This document shows positions 25,839 to 33,682 of a stretch of 41,456 nt of DNA, in pieces. The stretch lies in the NCBI GenBank assembly GCA_018896215.1, contig JAHINB010000011.1:1-41456 (forward strand), in the 5' to 3' direction. The translations under genes were made by a program, and so were the position numbers. Position 1 is the stretch's first letter. Each line of letters begins with the position of its first letter. Source of the DNA: Patescibacteria group bacterium (lineage in GTDB: Bacteria > Patescibacteriota > WWE3 > 0-14-0-20-40-13). The notes beneath the pieces were generated by a model. It saw nothing but the letters and a program-made list of their open reading frames with translations, was not told where the DNA came from and did not search any database.

Positions 25839-26887
25839 GCTACCTCCTCCTTTTCTTCTGGAGAATCGCCAATCTCCAAGGGAACTTCCTGATCTTTTTT
25901 AAGGGCGTTTCGAATCCCTTTTTCTATATCTTCGGCAACACCTTTATTTTCTTTAAGATAAATTCTTGCCCCTTCTTTTCCTTGCGACATTTTTTGCCCT
26001 TTAAAGGAATACCAAGATCCTGATTTTTCCACAACTCCAAGCTCCACCCCAACATCAATTAAATTGCCTTCTTTGGAAATTCCCTCGTTAAACAAAATAT
26101 CAAATTCGGCAACTCTAAACGGCGGAGCGACTTTGTTTTTTACAACTTTAACTTTAGTTCTATTTCCAATCGCTTTATCTCCTTCCATAATGGATGTTAC
26201 CCTTCTAATCTCAAGTCTCACAGAAGCATAAAATTTTAAGGCGCGACCCCCCGGAGTAGTCTCGGGATTGCCAAACATAATTCCAATCTTTTCTCTGATT
26301 TGGTTGGTAAATACTACAGTGCAATTTGATCTGGATACCGCGGCAGTAATTTTTCGCAAAGCTTGCGACATTAGTCTCGCCTGCAAACCCATGTGGGAAT
26401 CCCCCATATCCCCTTCTATCTCGGCCCGTGGAGTTAAAGCCGCAACCGAATCTATAGCAATTAAATCCACCGCGCCACTTCTAATTAAAGTTTCGGCAAT
26501 CTCCAAAGCCTGCTCGCCAGTATCGGGTTGAGAGATTAGAAGGTTATCTAAATTTACTCCGCATTTTGTGGCATAAAGCGGATCCATTGCGTGTTCCGCA
26601 TCAATAAAGGCCGCTGTTCCTCCCTTTTTTTGCGCTTCGGCAATAATATGTTGTACCAGGGTAGTTTTACCCGAAGACTCCGGTCCGTAGATTTCGACAA
26701 TTCTACCTCTGGGAATTCCCCCAACCCCAAGCGCCAAATCCAAAGCGATAGATCCTGTAGAGATAACCTCGATATTTCGCAATTTCGCGGATTCCCCTAA
26801 ACGCATAATGGCTCCTTTACCAAAGTTCTTCTCAATTTGATCTAAAGCATTTTTTAGCGCTAGTACTTTTCCATCTTTTTCTACCAT
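25835..26887 (-). CDS. recA: Recombinase RecA
   Basis: RecA forms filaments on single-stranded DNA, drives strand exchange and triggers LexA-type cleavage where present. At 350 residues it has the normal length. Visible motifs are Walker A GPESSGKT (about 68-75), Walker [11 protein letters not shown], the MAW segment and L2 loop ([24 protein letters not shown]), and an acidic C-terminal tail. The promoter is TTGACT, 17-nt spacer and TAAATT, with the ATG 12 nt after the -10 begins. I see no LexA-like box. The cupin gene is coupled downstream. Confidence 0.98.
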   Translation of the reverse strand: MVEKDGKVLALKNALDQIEKNFGKGAIMRLGESAKLRNIEVISTGSIALDLALGVGGIPRGRIVEIYGPESSGKTTLVQHIIAEAQKKGGTAAFIDAEHAMDPLYATKCGVNLDNLLISQPDTGEQALEIAETLIRSGAVDLIAIDSVAALTPRAEIEGDMGDSHMGLQARLMSQALRKITAAVSRSNCTVVFTNQIREKIGIMFGNPETTPGGRALKFYASVRLEIRRVTSIMEGDKAIGNRTKVKVVKNKVAPPFRVAEFDILFNEGISKEGNLIDVGVELGVVEKSGSWYSFKGQKMSQGKEGARIYLKENKGVAEDIEKGIRNALKKDQEVPLEIGDSPEEKEEVA

Positions 26888-26893
26888 GATATT

Positions 26894-26922
26894 AATTTAT
26901 ACATTATAGATTAGCAAGTCAA
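26894..26922 (-). promoter_or_regulatory. recA promoter
   Basis: TTGACT (26922-26917), 17-nt spacer, TAAATT (26899-26894), then the ATG at 26887. Predicted transcription starts at the ATG. A closer TATAAT (26908-26903) lies only 8 nt after the -35, so it could serve only with another -35. Confidence 0.55.
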
Positions 26923-27298
26923 GACCCCCATAGACAAGTTTTTAACAAACGGGAAAAACTTATAGCGTAATCAATACCGGCAAATTTTAATTAAAATGCG
27001 TGCTGTAAAAAGGAAATATCCCGTGTGGAAAAACGGAAAAGAGAAATCCTTTGCAGGATACAGGATATCTAAACTTGTTAACATATCAACAAGATCTATG
27101 ACTACTATTGTATTAATACTACCTTTAAACTAAATCTAAAGAGGATAAGTAGATTAGCTGTAAACTTCCCTTACAAAAACTTCTTGTTTTTTGTCCTAAG
27201 TCGCTAGTATGAGAGAACTGTAGAGCTACCCTAAAAATAATCCACAAGTTTTTAACATCTGGTAACTAAGGTTAACAACCTCGCAAAAGAAACGGGCT
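26923..27298. other. AT-rich intergenic stretch with a 14-bp direct repeat
   Basis: No convincing gene lies between recA and the methyltransferase. The 14-mer ACAAGTTTTTAACA occurs twice, at 26934-26947 and 27244-27257. A TGTGGAAAA (27024-27032, reverse of a relaxed DnaA box) and TAATCCACA (27238-27246, one mismatch from TTATCCACA) are present. A 45-codon frame (26996-27133, starting MRAVKRKYPVWKNGKEK) has no clear ribosome site or promoter and is not called. The region could be a control region, an RNA gene or a decayed gene. Confidence 0.4.
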
Positions 27299-28042
27299 TT
27301 AGTCTTTGACGCATTTTAGGAATACAGAGGGACCGAAATTTATGCAGCTTAAAGGCTCTTGCAGTCGCGATTCCACTTCTGCCAAAGTTTTATCGGCAAA
27401 GTATTTTTTTAGTAAGGGGGATCTTAGATTAGATACCGAAAGCTTTTTTTCTATTCTAAACCCAGCATTTCCAAGCGCTTCCTCTACGAATTGAGGATGG
27501 AAGTTACAAAAATTAACTTTGGATTTTGTGGCAATACTCACGGGGGAAAGGTCGAAGTGCTTTAGGTTGAATTTAGCAATGTTTCTTACAACAGCCTTAA
27601 AGTTTAATTTGTTGGCGTACTCTAAAATAAACACCCCGTCGTTTTCTAGGACGGTGGCTACCTGTTTAAAGGCGTCTGCCAGATTATCTAAATGGTGCAC
27701 CACACGAATCATAATTACGCAGTCAAATTTACTGCCATTAAGATTTTCTGCAAGATTGTAAACATCCGATTTTACGGTTTTAATGCTCATTCCTTTTGTT
27801 TTGGTAAACTTAACAGCCTGCGCCAAGATTTTGGTGGAGGAGTCTGTTAGGGTAATTTTAGAAAATGTTTTACTATAGAGAGGGGCAAGTCTTCCGAAAC
27901 CGCCGCCCACATCCAAAATGCTGGTTCCTTTTAGAGGGAGGAGTTTTTTTAAGGCGCGTTTTTCGGCCAAATCTTCGTATTCTCTGCCACTCCAATATTT
28001 TGTATAATCGTAATTGGGGTCATTGTAATCGGCGGGTTTCAT
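27299..28042 (-). CDS. Class I SAM-dependent methyltransferase
   Basis: From the ATG at 28042 the protein is 247 residues. Motif I is ILDVGGGFGRLAPLYS, motif II the acidic KITLTDSS, motif IV FDCVIMIRVVHHLDN, and post-motif VFILEYANK. These place it in the Methyltransf_11/25 type with SAM bound by the GGGFGR loop. The N-terminal YNDPNYDYTKYWSGREYEDLAEK resembles methyltransferases that often act on small molecules or lipids. The substrate is unknown. A longer frame with TTG at 28069 exists, but the ATG is preferred because a TTTAAT -10 candidate begins 13 nt upstream. It diverges from the solute-binding protein gene. Confidence 0.85.
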   Translation of the reverse strand: MKPADYNDPNYDYTKYWSGREYEDLAEKRALKKLLPLKGTSILDVGGGFGRLAPLYSKTFSKITLTDSSTKILAQAVKFTKTKGMSIKTVKSDVYNLAENLNGSKFDCVIMIRVVHHLDNLADAFKQVATVLENDGVFILEYANKLNFKAVVRNIAKFNLKHFDLSPVSIATKSKVNFCNFHPQFVEEALGNAGFRIEKKLSVSNLRSPLLKKYFADKTLAEVESRLQEPLSCINFGPSVFLKCVKD

Positions 28043-28093
28043 AGACTCTATTAAATCACAAATTGGCAAATGCTGTGTTAGAATAAAAATACC

Positions 28094-29401
28094 ATGTCTA
28101 AAAAATTGCTCTGGTTGTTGGTGCCATTACTGCTTGCTCCCGCGATCTATTTTGGCGCAACTAAATTTTTCTTGCCCAAAGACCAACCTACTGTAAATGC
28201 CACGGGAACTTTAAAGCTTTGGGGCTTGTGGGAAAACGCTGATATGTCAGCATTTCTTTTTGAACGCTTTAAAAACATTTACCCCAATGTAAAGATTGAA
28301 TACGAGGAGAGAAATTTAGGAGGTCTCGCGGAATATAAAGATTTGGTTTTTACCCGTCTTTTAGAAGGTACCACTCCCGATGTAATTTTGGTACATGCCT
28401 CGTGGATTCCCGAAATGCTATCGTATCTAACACCTGCTCCCGAAAGCGTATTTATGGTCAATTCTTTCAGTCAAGAGGTTTACCCTTCCGTTTCTCGAGT
28501 TTGTGTTCTGGGCGGTCTAGTAGTTTGCGCGGCTCCGTCCTTTGATGATTTGGCTTTGGTCTATAACAAGGAGATGTTTTTGGGGTCAGGCTTAATGGAA
28601 GCTCCCAAAACTTGGGATGATTTTAGATTCTTTGCTAAAAAGCTTACTGTGCATGACGATTCCGGAAAAATTATTCTTGCTGGGGCGGCAATCGGCGCTA
28701 CAAAAAATGTAGCTTACGCCTCTGATATCTTGGGGTTGATGCTCTTGCAGAATAATATCAAAATTCCAGAAGGGCTAGATTCCAAAGAAGCGCAAGATGT
28801 TTTAGCCTATTACAGCGATTTTGTAAAAGTAGATAAAGTTTGGGATGGCACACAGCAGAATTCTCTAGAGGCTCTAGCGCAGGGGAAGGTTGCTATGGTT
28901 TTTGCCCCATCCCGCGCCCTTCTTGGAGTGTTAAATTCCGTCTCCAATGTAGACCTTGCTGTGGCACCAGTTCCGCAAATTCCCAATCCCGATGGAAAAA
29001 CGCTAACCAATAAGAACTGGGCGAGTTTTTGGGTTTTTGTGGTTCCGCTTTCGAGCCAAAATAGCAAGGTAGCTTGGGATTTTATCAAGTATGTAACCTC
29101 CAAAGAGGAGCTGTTACAGCAATACGAGGCGCAGTCGTTATACCGGGTGTTTGGCCAGATCCTTCCTCTCAAGGAGCTTTCCGAAACCATAGGGAAAAAT
29201 GAGTATCTTGCGCCATATATTTTGGGAGCGGAAAATGCGGAAGTGTCCTTGCTTAGCGCTGGTAGCGGAAACGATCCTTATGTTACTGCCATAAACTCCG
29301 CAATTGACGAAGTCTTATTGGGAAAGACTGCGCAAGATGCTTTAACCTCCGCTAAAACTACTCTGACCACTCTTCTGACAACAAAGAGGAAAAAGCGGTA
29401 A
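28094..29401 (+). CDS. Extracellular solute-binding protein (family 1, sugar type)
   Basis: This 435-residue protein has an N-terminal hydrophobic segment (about 5-25) without a lipobox Cys, so it is probably anchored or cleaved rather than a lipoprotein. The mature part follows ABC-type family-1 binding proteins: GTLKLWGLWENADMSAFLFERFKNIYPNVKIEYEE, TPDVILVHASWIPEM, FDDLALVYNKEMF, GKVAMVFAPS and WDFIKYVTSKEELLQQYEAQ. Relatives bind oligosaccharides. No permease or ATPase gene is adjacent, so it is an orphan here. tsaD follows 9 nt downstream, from a promoter within this gene's end. Confidence 0.9.
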   Translation: MSKKLLWLLVPLLLAPAIYFGATKFFLPKDQPTVNATGTLKLWGLWENADMSAFLFERFKNIYPNVKIEYEERNLGGLAEYKDLVFTRLLEGTTPDVILVHASWIPEMLSYLTPAPESVFMVNSFSQEVYPSVSRVCVLGGLVVCAAPSFDDLALVYNKEMFLGSGLMEAPKTWDDFRFFAKKLTVHDDSGKIILAGAAIGATKNVAYASDILGLMLLQNNIKIPEGLDSKEAQDVLAYYSDFVKVDKVWDGTQQNSLEALAQGKVAMVFAPSRALLGVLNSVSNVDLAVAPVPQIPNPDGKTLTNKNWASFWVFVVPLSSQNSKVAWDFIKYVTSKEELLQQYEAQSLYRVFGQILPLKELSETIGKNEYLAPYILGAENAEVSLLSAGSGNDPYVTAINSAIDEVLLGKTAQDALTSAKTTLTTLLTTKRKKR

Positions 29402-29404
29402 AAT
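29375..29404 (+). promoter_or_regulatory. tsaD promoter
   Basis: CTGACA (29375-29380), 18-nt spacer, TAAAAT (29399-29404), then ATG at 29411, 12 nt after the -10 begins. Most of it lies inside the last codons of the solute-binding protein gene. Confidence 0.5.
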
Positions 29405-29410
29405 ACTCTC

Positions 29411-30403
29411 ATGAAAATCCTTGGTATAGAAACAAGCTGCGATGAAACTTCAGTCTCTGTGGTCCAAGATGGCGCCAAAGTGTTAACTTTGGTAACTGCC
29501 ACTTCCTTGGAAATGCACAAAAAGACCCGAGGCATTACTCCCGAAAATGCGGCAAGAAAACAAGTGGAGTATATGATACCTGTTTTGCAGGAGGCTTTGT
29601 CGAATCAAGATGTAGATGCCGTTGCAGTTACTGAAAATCCCGGATTGATCGGGTCTTTGGTTGTGGGGGTAGAAACAGCAAAGGCTCTTAGTTTTGCTTT
29701 AGACAAACCGCTACATTTAATAAGTCACTTAATGGGGCATATCTATTCTTTGTGGTTGGACAAAAATAGAAAGGAGCAACCAAAATTTCCCTTTGTGGTT
29801 CTGCTTGTTAGCGGTGGGCACACTGAATTGTATTTAGTAAAATCGCATCAACAAATCAACTTTCTTGGGGGAACCCGCGACGACGCGGTTGGGGAATGCT
29901 TTGACAAAGTGGCAAGATCGTTAGAGCTTGGGTATCCCGGAGGACCGGCGATTGACGCCGAGGCGTCTAAAATTTTCAACTCTCAATTCTCAATTTATTT
30001 CGCTCTGCGAAACACCCGGAAGGTGTGCAATAAAAACACCTTCAAACTGCCCAAACCGATGATAACTTCCAAGGATTGTGAGTTTTCGTTTTCAGGTTTA
30101 AAGACAGCGGTTCATCGCATCACCCTTTCAAAAAAATTAAACAATGACGAGGTAACGCAACTGGCTTTTGAGTTTAGAGAAACTGCAGTTGAGATTTTAA
30201 TTTCTAAACTACTTTTTGCCTCAAAGATGAACCAGACAAAAAACATTGCTGTGGTTGGTGGGGTTGCGGCAAACGCGTTGCTCCGCCAGCGGTTGGAGGA
30301 GTTACGAAGTACTTATACAGTTTTTCTTCCCCACTTAAAGTACACTGGCGACAATGGAGCAATGATTGCAAGTAACGCCTACTTTAATAATTACTCTAAG
30401 TAG
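29411..30403 (+). CDS. tsaD: tRNA N6-adenosine threonylcarbamoyltransferase TsaD
   Basis: TsaD transfers threonylcarbamoyl to A37 of ANN-decoding tRNAs, with TsaB and TsaE as partners. The 330-residue protein shows the ASKHA fold: GIETSCDETSVSVV, metal ligands in SHLMGHIYSLW (H106 and H110), VSGGHTELYLV, DDAVGECFDKVAR, FSFSGLKTAVHR and VVGGVAANALLR. One oddity is an extra segment of about 15 residues (within 189-210, IFNSQFSIYFALRNTRKVCNK) between DAEASK and FKLPKPM, where relatives have a short loop. Its DNA contains two small hairpins, as if a repeat was inserted in frame. The core residues are intact, so activity is likely. Confidence 0.95.
   Translation: MKILGIETSCDETSVSVVQDGAKVLTLVTATSLEMHKKTRGITPENAARKQVEYMIPVLQEALSNQDVDAVAVTENPGLIGSLVVGVETAKALSFALDKPLHLISHLMGHIYSLWLDKNRKEQPKFPFVVLLVSGGHTELYLVKSHQQINFLGGTRDDAVGECFDKVARSLELGYPGGPAIDAEASKIFNSQFSIYFALRNTRKVCNKNTFKLPKPMITSKDCEFSFSGLKTAVHRITLSKKLNNDEVTQLAFEFRETAVEILISKLLFASKMNQTKNIAVVGGVAANALLRQRLEELRSTYTVFLPHLKYTGDNGAMIASNAYFNNYSK
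29972..30040. repeat. Hairpin-containing in-frame insert within tsaD
   Basis: The segment holds TTTCGC-TCT-GCGAAA and CACC-CGGAA-GGTG hairpins plus the short tandem CTCAATT-CTCAATT. The encoded residues have no counterpart in usual TsaD sequences and the frame is kept. Limits are approximate. Confidence 0.45.
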
Positions 30404-30415
30404 GCTTCACCCTTC

Positions 30416-30432
30416 GCTCGCCTTTGGCGAGC
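30416..30432. terminator. Hairpin after tsaD
   Basis: GCTCGCC-TTT-GGCGAGC is a perfect 7-bp GC-rich stem, 13 nt after the tsaD stop. No T-run follows, so it may be a weak terminator, a 3'-end stabiliser, or the boundary of the adjacent promoter repeat. Confidence 0.45.
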
Positions 30433-30435
30433 TAC

Positions 30436-30504
30436 GGGTATATACCCATCTAAGCTATTCTGACAACCCTTCGGGATTGCAAACTAGCGTAAGATGGGTA
30501 TACA
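30436..30504. promoter_or_regulatory. Back-to-back promoter element upstream of valS
   Basis: Rightward: TTGCAA (30477-30482), 16-nt spacer ending in TAAGATGGG, TATACA (30499-30504), with the valS ATG 14 nt after the -10 begins, the same geometry as rnhA. Leftward: TTGTCA (30466-30461), 16-nt spacer, TATATA (30444-30439) inside the palindrome GGGTATATACCC (30436-30447). The leftward half would transcribe antisense into tsaD. Confidence 0.65.
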
Positions 30505-30512
30505 ATCCTTAC

Positions 30513-32747
30513 ATGTCTTTAGAAAAAACATATCATCCAGAACTTTGTGAGGAATCCCTATACAAAATGTGGGAAGAAGGGGGGTATTTTACGCCCAAAA
30601 TTGACAAGACCAAAAAACCTTACTCTATTCTTCTTCCTTTACCAAATGCTAGCGACCCTATGCATATGGGAAATATGCTCTTTACCATTCAAGATGTTTT
30701 AGCGCGGTGGCATCGTATGATGGGAGACCCCACTTTGTGGCTACCCGGCGGAGACCACGCAGGTATCGAAACACAATATGTTTATGAAAAACATTTAGTT
30801 AAACAAGGTACAAGCCGTTTAAATTATGATCGCTACACATTGTACAAAATGATTGCGGATTTTGTAGAGAAAAATAAAGGTGTAAACAAAAATCAAATGC
30901 GAAGAATGGGGTTTTCATTAGATTGGACAAGATACAAATACAGCTTGGACACAGAGATTGTTAAAAAGGTTCTTGAGACTTTCTCTAAACTTCATAAAGA
31001 TGGTCTAGTCTACAGAGGAGAACGACTTGTTAATTACTGCGCCAAATGCGGAACGGCGCTTTCGGACTTAGAAGTTAATCATATAGCGGAAACCGCTACA
31101 CTTTATTTCCTTGATTATGAGACAATCCAAATCGCCACCACCCGCCCCGAAACTATTTTTGCAGATTCGGCCGTTGCCGTTAATCCAAGGGATAAAAGAT
31201 ACAAAAATCTTGTGGGAAAAGATGCAATTATTCCTTTAATAAACAAAAAAATACCAATCATATCCGATGAAGCGGTAGAAAAGGACTTTGGCACCGGGGC
31301 GTTAAAGATTACCCCCGCGCACGATGCGTTGGATAATGAGATCGGCCAAAAACACAAACTTAATTCCATTAAATGTATTGATATTCGCGGAAAGATGATG
31401 AATGTCCCCGCAAAATATCTTGGAATGAATGTGCCGACTGCCCGTGAGGCGGTTTTGGAAGATTTAAAAAAGGAAGGAAAGTTGATAAAAGAAATTCCCT
31501 TGGAACATACAATAAATACCTGCTATAAATGTAATAAAATCATTGAGCCCACACTTATTCCGCAATGGTATGTAAGAACAAAACCCCTAGCTATACCTGC
31601 AATTAAAGCTATTAAGGAAGGCAAAACAAAAATCGTTCCTAAAAAAAGGTTTGAGAAAATGTATTTTGATTGGCTAGAAAATATCCACGATTGGAACATC
31701 TCGCGGCAAATCGTTTGGGGACCAAGGATTCCCGCGTGGTTTTGTTTAGACTGCAACCCAGATATTGAAATAAATTTTATAGATAAAAGAGGACAGAAAG
31801 TTTTCGGAGAATATAAAAAGTTAAGGAAAAAATATGAATTTTCGGAAATTGAAAAAGGATTGCAATCATTATCCGCGCCGGTAGACGCAAAATATTCTCT
31901 GGACAAAGATATTTGCCATAAATGTAGCGGGAAAAATGTTTTGCAGGAAACCGATACTTTTGATACTTGGTTTTTGTCGGGTCAATGGCCCTTAACAACT
32001 TTAGGGTTTCCGGAAAGCGAGGATTTTAAATATTTTTATCCCACCTCGGTATTGGATACTATGTGGGATATTTTATTTTTCTGGGTTGCTCGGATGATGA
32101 TGTTATGCATTTACAATACGGGGCAGGTTCCTTTCAAAACAATTCATTTGCACGCAAGGGTTGTGGACAAGCATGGTGTAAAGATGAGCAAGAGCAAAGG
32201 AAATACTATCGATCCTATGGAAATGGTAAATAAATATGGTGCTGATGCGGTAAGGATGGCTTTGATTTTTGGCGTTGCCCCCGCAAGCGATGTTGTTGTA
32301 AGTGAGGATAAAATTAGAGCTATGAGAAATTTTGCTAATAAAATCTGGAATATTGGGCGCTTTTTGGAGTACTCGTTCGAGCAGTACGGTAAAGAAGTAT
32401 CGTTCTATTCTGTGGAGATGAAAAACAAGTTAACGCCCTCCGATCTTAAACTGCTTAGGCAACTTAAGTTACTTGTGGCTGGAGTTACCAAGTCGTTGGA
32501 TACTTATCAGTTCTCTAGGGCGGGAGAGAGCTTGTACGAATTCGTTTGGCACACACTGGCGGATGTTTATGTGGAAGAAGTCAAAACCAGAGAGGACAAA
32601 GAAGTTACTTTAATGGTCTTGCGTCATGTCTATTTAACTTGTCTAAAGCTACTGCACCCTTTTATGCCGTTTGTGACCGAGGAACTTTGGAGCAAAATTC
32701 CAAGAAAATCTAACGATCCTTTGATAATTTCCAGCTGGCCGAAATAG
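30513..32747 (+). CDS. valS: Valine--tRNA ligase (short form)
   Basis: From the ATG at 30513 the enzyme is 744 residues, against about 880-950 for most bacteria. The HIGH variant is HMGN in NASDPMHMGN. The ValRS-specific LPGGDHAGIETQ follows. A zinc-type CAKCG and the CP1 editing domain (ATTRPETIFADSAVAV ... PAHDALDNEIG) are present. The KMSKS loop is KMSKSKGNTIDP, and a helical anticodon domain ends in MPFVTEELWSKI. The C-terminal coiled-coil arm that grips tRNA elsewhere is missing. An upstream frame to 30366 would run through tsaD and the promoter, so it is rejected. The ATG is 14 nt after the TATACA -10 begins. Confidence 0.95.
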   Translation: MSLEKTYHPELCEESLYKMWEEGGYFTPKIDKTKKPYSILLPLPNASDPMHMGNMLFTIQDVLARWHRMMGDPTLWLPGGDHAGIETQYVYEKHLVKQGTSRLNYDRYTLYKMIADFVEKNKGVNKNQMRRMGFSLDWTRYKYSLDTEIVKKVLETFSKLHKDGLVYRGERLVNYCAKCGTALSDLEVNHIAETATLYFLDYETIQIATTRPETIFADSAVAVNPRDKRYKNLVGKDAIIPLINKKIPIISDEAVEKDFGTGALKITPAHDALDNEIGQKHKLNSIKCIDIRGKMMNVPAKYLGMNVPTAREAVLEDLKKEGKLIKEIPLEHTINTCYKCNKIIEPTLIPQWYVRTKPLAIPAIKAIKEGKTKIVPKKRFEKMYFDWLENIHDWNISRQIVWGPRIPAWFCLDCNPDIEINFIDKRGQKVFGEYKKLRKKYEFSEIEKGLQSLSAPVDAKYSLDKDICHKCSGKNVLQETDTFDTWFLSGQWPLTTLGFPESEDFKYFYPTSVLDTMWDILFFWVARMMMLCIYNTGQVPFKTIHLHARVVDKHGVKMSKSKGNTIDPMEMVNKYGADAVRMALIFGVAPASDVVVSEDKIRAMRNFANKIWNIGRFLEYSFEQYGKEVSFYSVEMKNKLTPSDLKLLRQLKLLVAGVTKSLDTYQFSRAGESLYEFVWHTLADVYVEEVKTREDKEVTLMVLRHVYLTCLKLLHPFMPFVTEELWSKIPRKSNDPLIISSWPK

Positions 32748-32773
32748 GGATTATCCCTTATCTGGAATTAGTT

Positions 32774-33484
32774 TTACTTTTCTTTGGATTTTTTGTCTGA
32801 CTTTTCTGGTTTCGCGCCCTCTTTTTTCTCTTCTTCTCGTTTGGCTTTTTCTTCTTCGGTTAACTCTTTGGTTGCTTCCACCTGCGAAACTAACTCTTCT
32901 TCGCTTACCGGTGTTTCTTCTTCTTGCTCCGGCTGTTGGGCGTAATCCACCTTAACAATCAATTCTTCTGGTTCTGCTTTAACTTCTACTTTACCGCGGT
33001 CAAGCTTTAAGTCTTTAACGGCAACGGCATCGTCTATCTTTAGTAAACCTGATATGTCTACTTCAATATGTTGTGGTAAATCGGCTGGCAAACATGCTAC
33101 TTCCAGCTCGTCCATAAGAGTAAGAAGGATACCCTCTTTGGCATGAACAGCAGGGGATTCTCCAACAAATACCAATGGAATATTGGCGGTAATCTTTTCG
33201 GTAAGATTGACTTTATAAAAAGAAACCGCAACAACAGCTTTTGTAACTGGGTGTCGTTGTACTTGAGAAATTAGAACTTTAAAAGGTTTTGCTTCCTTCA
33301 CTTTAAGATCAACAAGACTGGTTTCTCCTGCTGTTTTATAGAGGCTGGAAAATTCTTTCTCGTTTATAGCAAGGGAGAGATTTTTGAAATCTTTTCCAAA
33401 GACACTCGCAGGGATAAGACCTTCTCTTCTTAGAAATCTTACTTTTTTTCCGAAAATTGTTCTTTCTTGTGCAATAATTTCCAT
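32774..33484 (-). CDS. rplY: Ribosomal protein bL25 (Ctc form)
   Basis: This 236-residue protein binds 5S rRNA in the large subunit. The N-terminal L25 domain (residues 1-90) has ERTIFGKKVRFLRREGLIPASVFGK. The Ctc-type C-terminal beta domain (about 95-185) has ITANIPLVFVGESPAVHAKEG and ADLPQHIEVDISGL. A long Glu/Lys-rich tail (about 190-236) is low complexity and probably disordered. The ATG at 33484 overlaps the end of a small upstream frame by 46 nt. It converges on valS with a 26-bp gap. Confidence 0.92.
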   Translation of the reverse strand: MEIIAQERTIFGKKVRFLRREGLIPASVFGKDFKNLSLAINEKEFSSLYKTAGETSLVDLKVKEAKPFKVLISQVQRHPVTKAVVAVSFYKVNLTEKITANIPLVFVGESPAVHAKEGILLTLMDELEVACLPADLPQHIEVDISGLLKIDDAVAVKDLKLDRGKVEVKAEPEELIVKVDYAQQPEQEEETPVSEEELVSQVEATKELTEEEKAKREEEKKEGAKPEKSDKKSKEK

Positions 33485-33645
33485 AAATTATACTTTCCAA
33501 GTAATTCCCACGCTTTTACAACACTAGCTTGAGAAATTGGAAACCCTTCTAAACTAGAAGGCGCATCTCGTGCCGAAAAATCTGGGCTGGGCACATTGCT
33601 ACCTTCTTGAGATTTTTGTCTTTTGGGGTTCAGTGTTTTGTGCAT
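33439..33645 (-). CDS. Small ORF (68 aa) leading rplY
   Basis: I do not recognise this protein. It is basic and polar with no membrane segment (starts MHKTLNPKRQKSQEGSN, ends KKEQFSEKK). By itself it would be doubtful, but a near-consensus promoter (TTGACA, 17-nt spacer, TAAAAT) places its ATG 14 nt after the -10 begins. This is the same geometry as rnhA, valS and abiEi. It overlaps rplY by 46 nt in another frame. It may be a real small protein, or a translated leader whose reading controls rplY. Confidence 0.45.
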   Translation of the reverse strand: MHKTLNPKRQKSQEGSNVPSPDFSARDAPSSLEGFPISQASVVKAWELLGKYNLWKLLHKKEQFSEKK

Positions 33646-33653
33646 GCCCTAAG

Positions 33654-33682
33654 ATTTTAAGCTAGAGAGGAGCCTCTGTCAA
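33654..33682 (-). promoter_or_regulatory. Promoter of the small ORF-rplY unit
   Basis: TTGACA (33682-33677), 17-nt spacer, TAAAAT (33659-33654). It overlaps the last codons of the upstream DHH-like gene. The ATG at 33645 is 14 nt after the -10 begins. Confidence 0.65.

Noticed and set aside
26996-27133. A 45-codon frame starting MRAVKRKYPVWKNG
   Set aside because: The sequence looks faintly protein-like but there is no good -10 at 12-14 nt and no Shine-Dalgarno. I mention it within the intergenic entry only.
30366-30512. Upstream extension of valS
   Set aside because: The frame overlaps tsaD and the promoter element. ValRS similarity begins just after the ATG at 30513.
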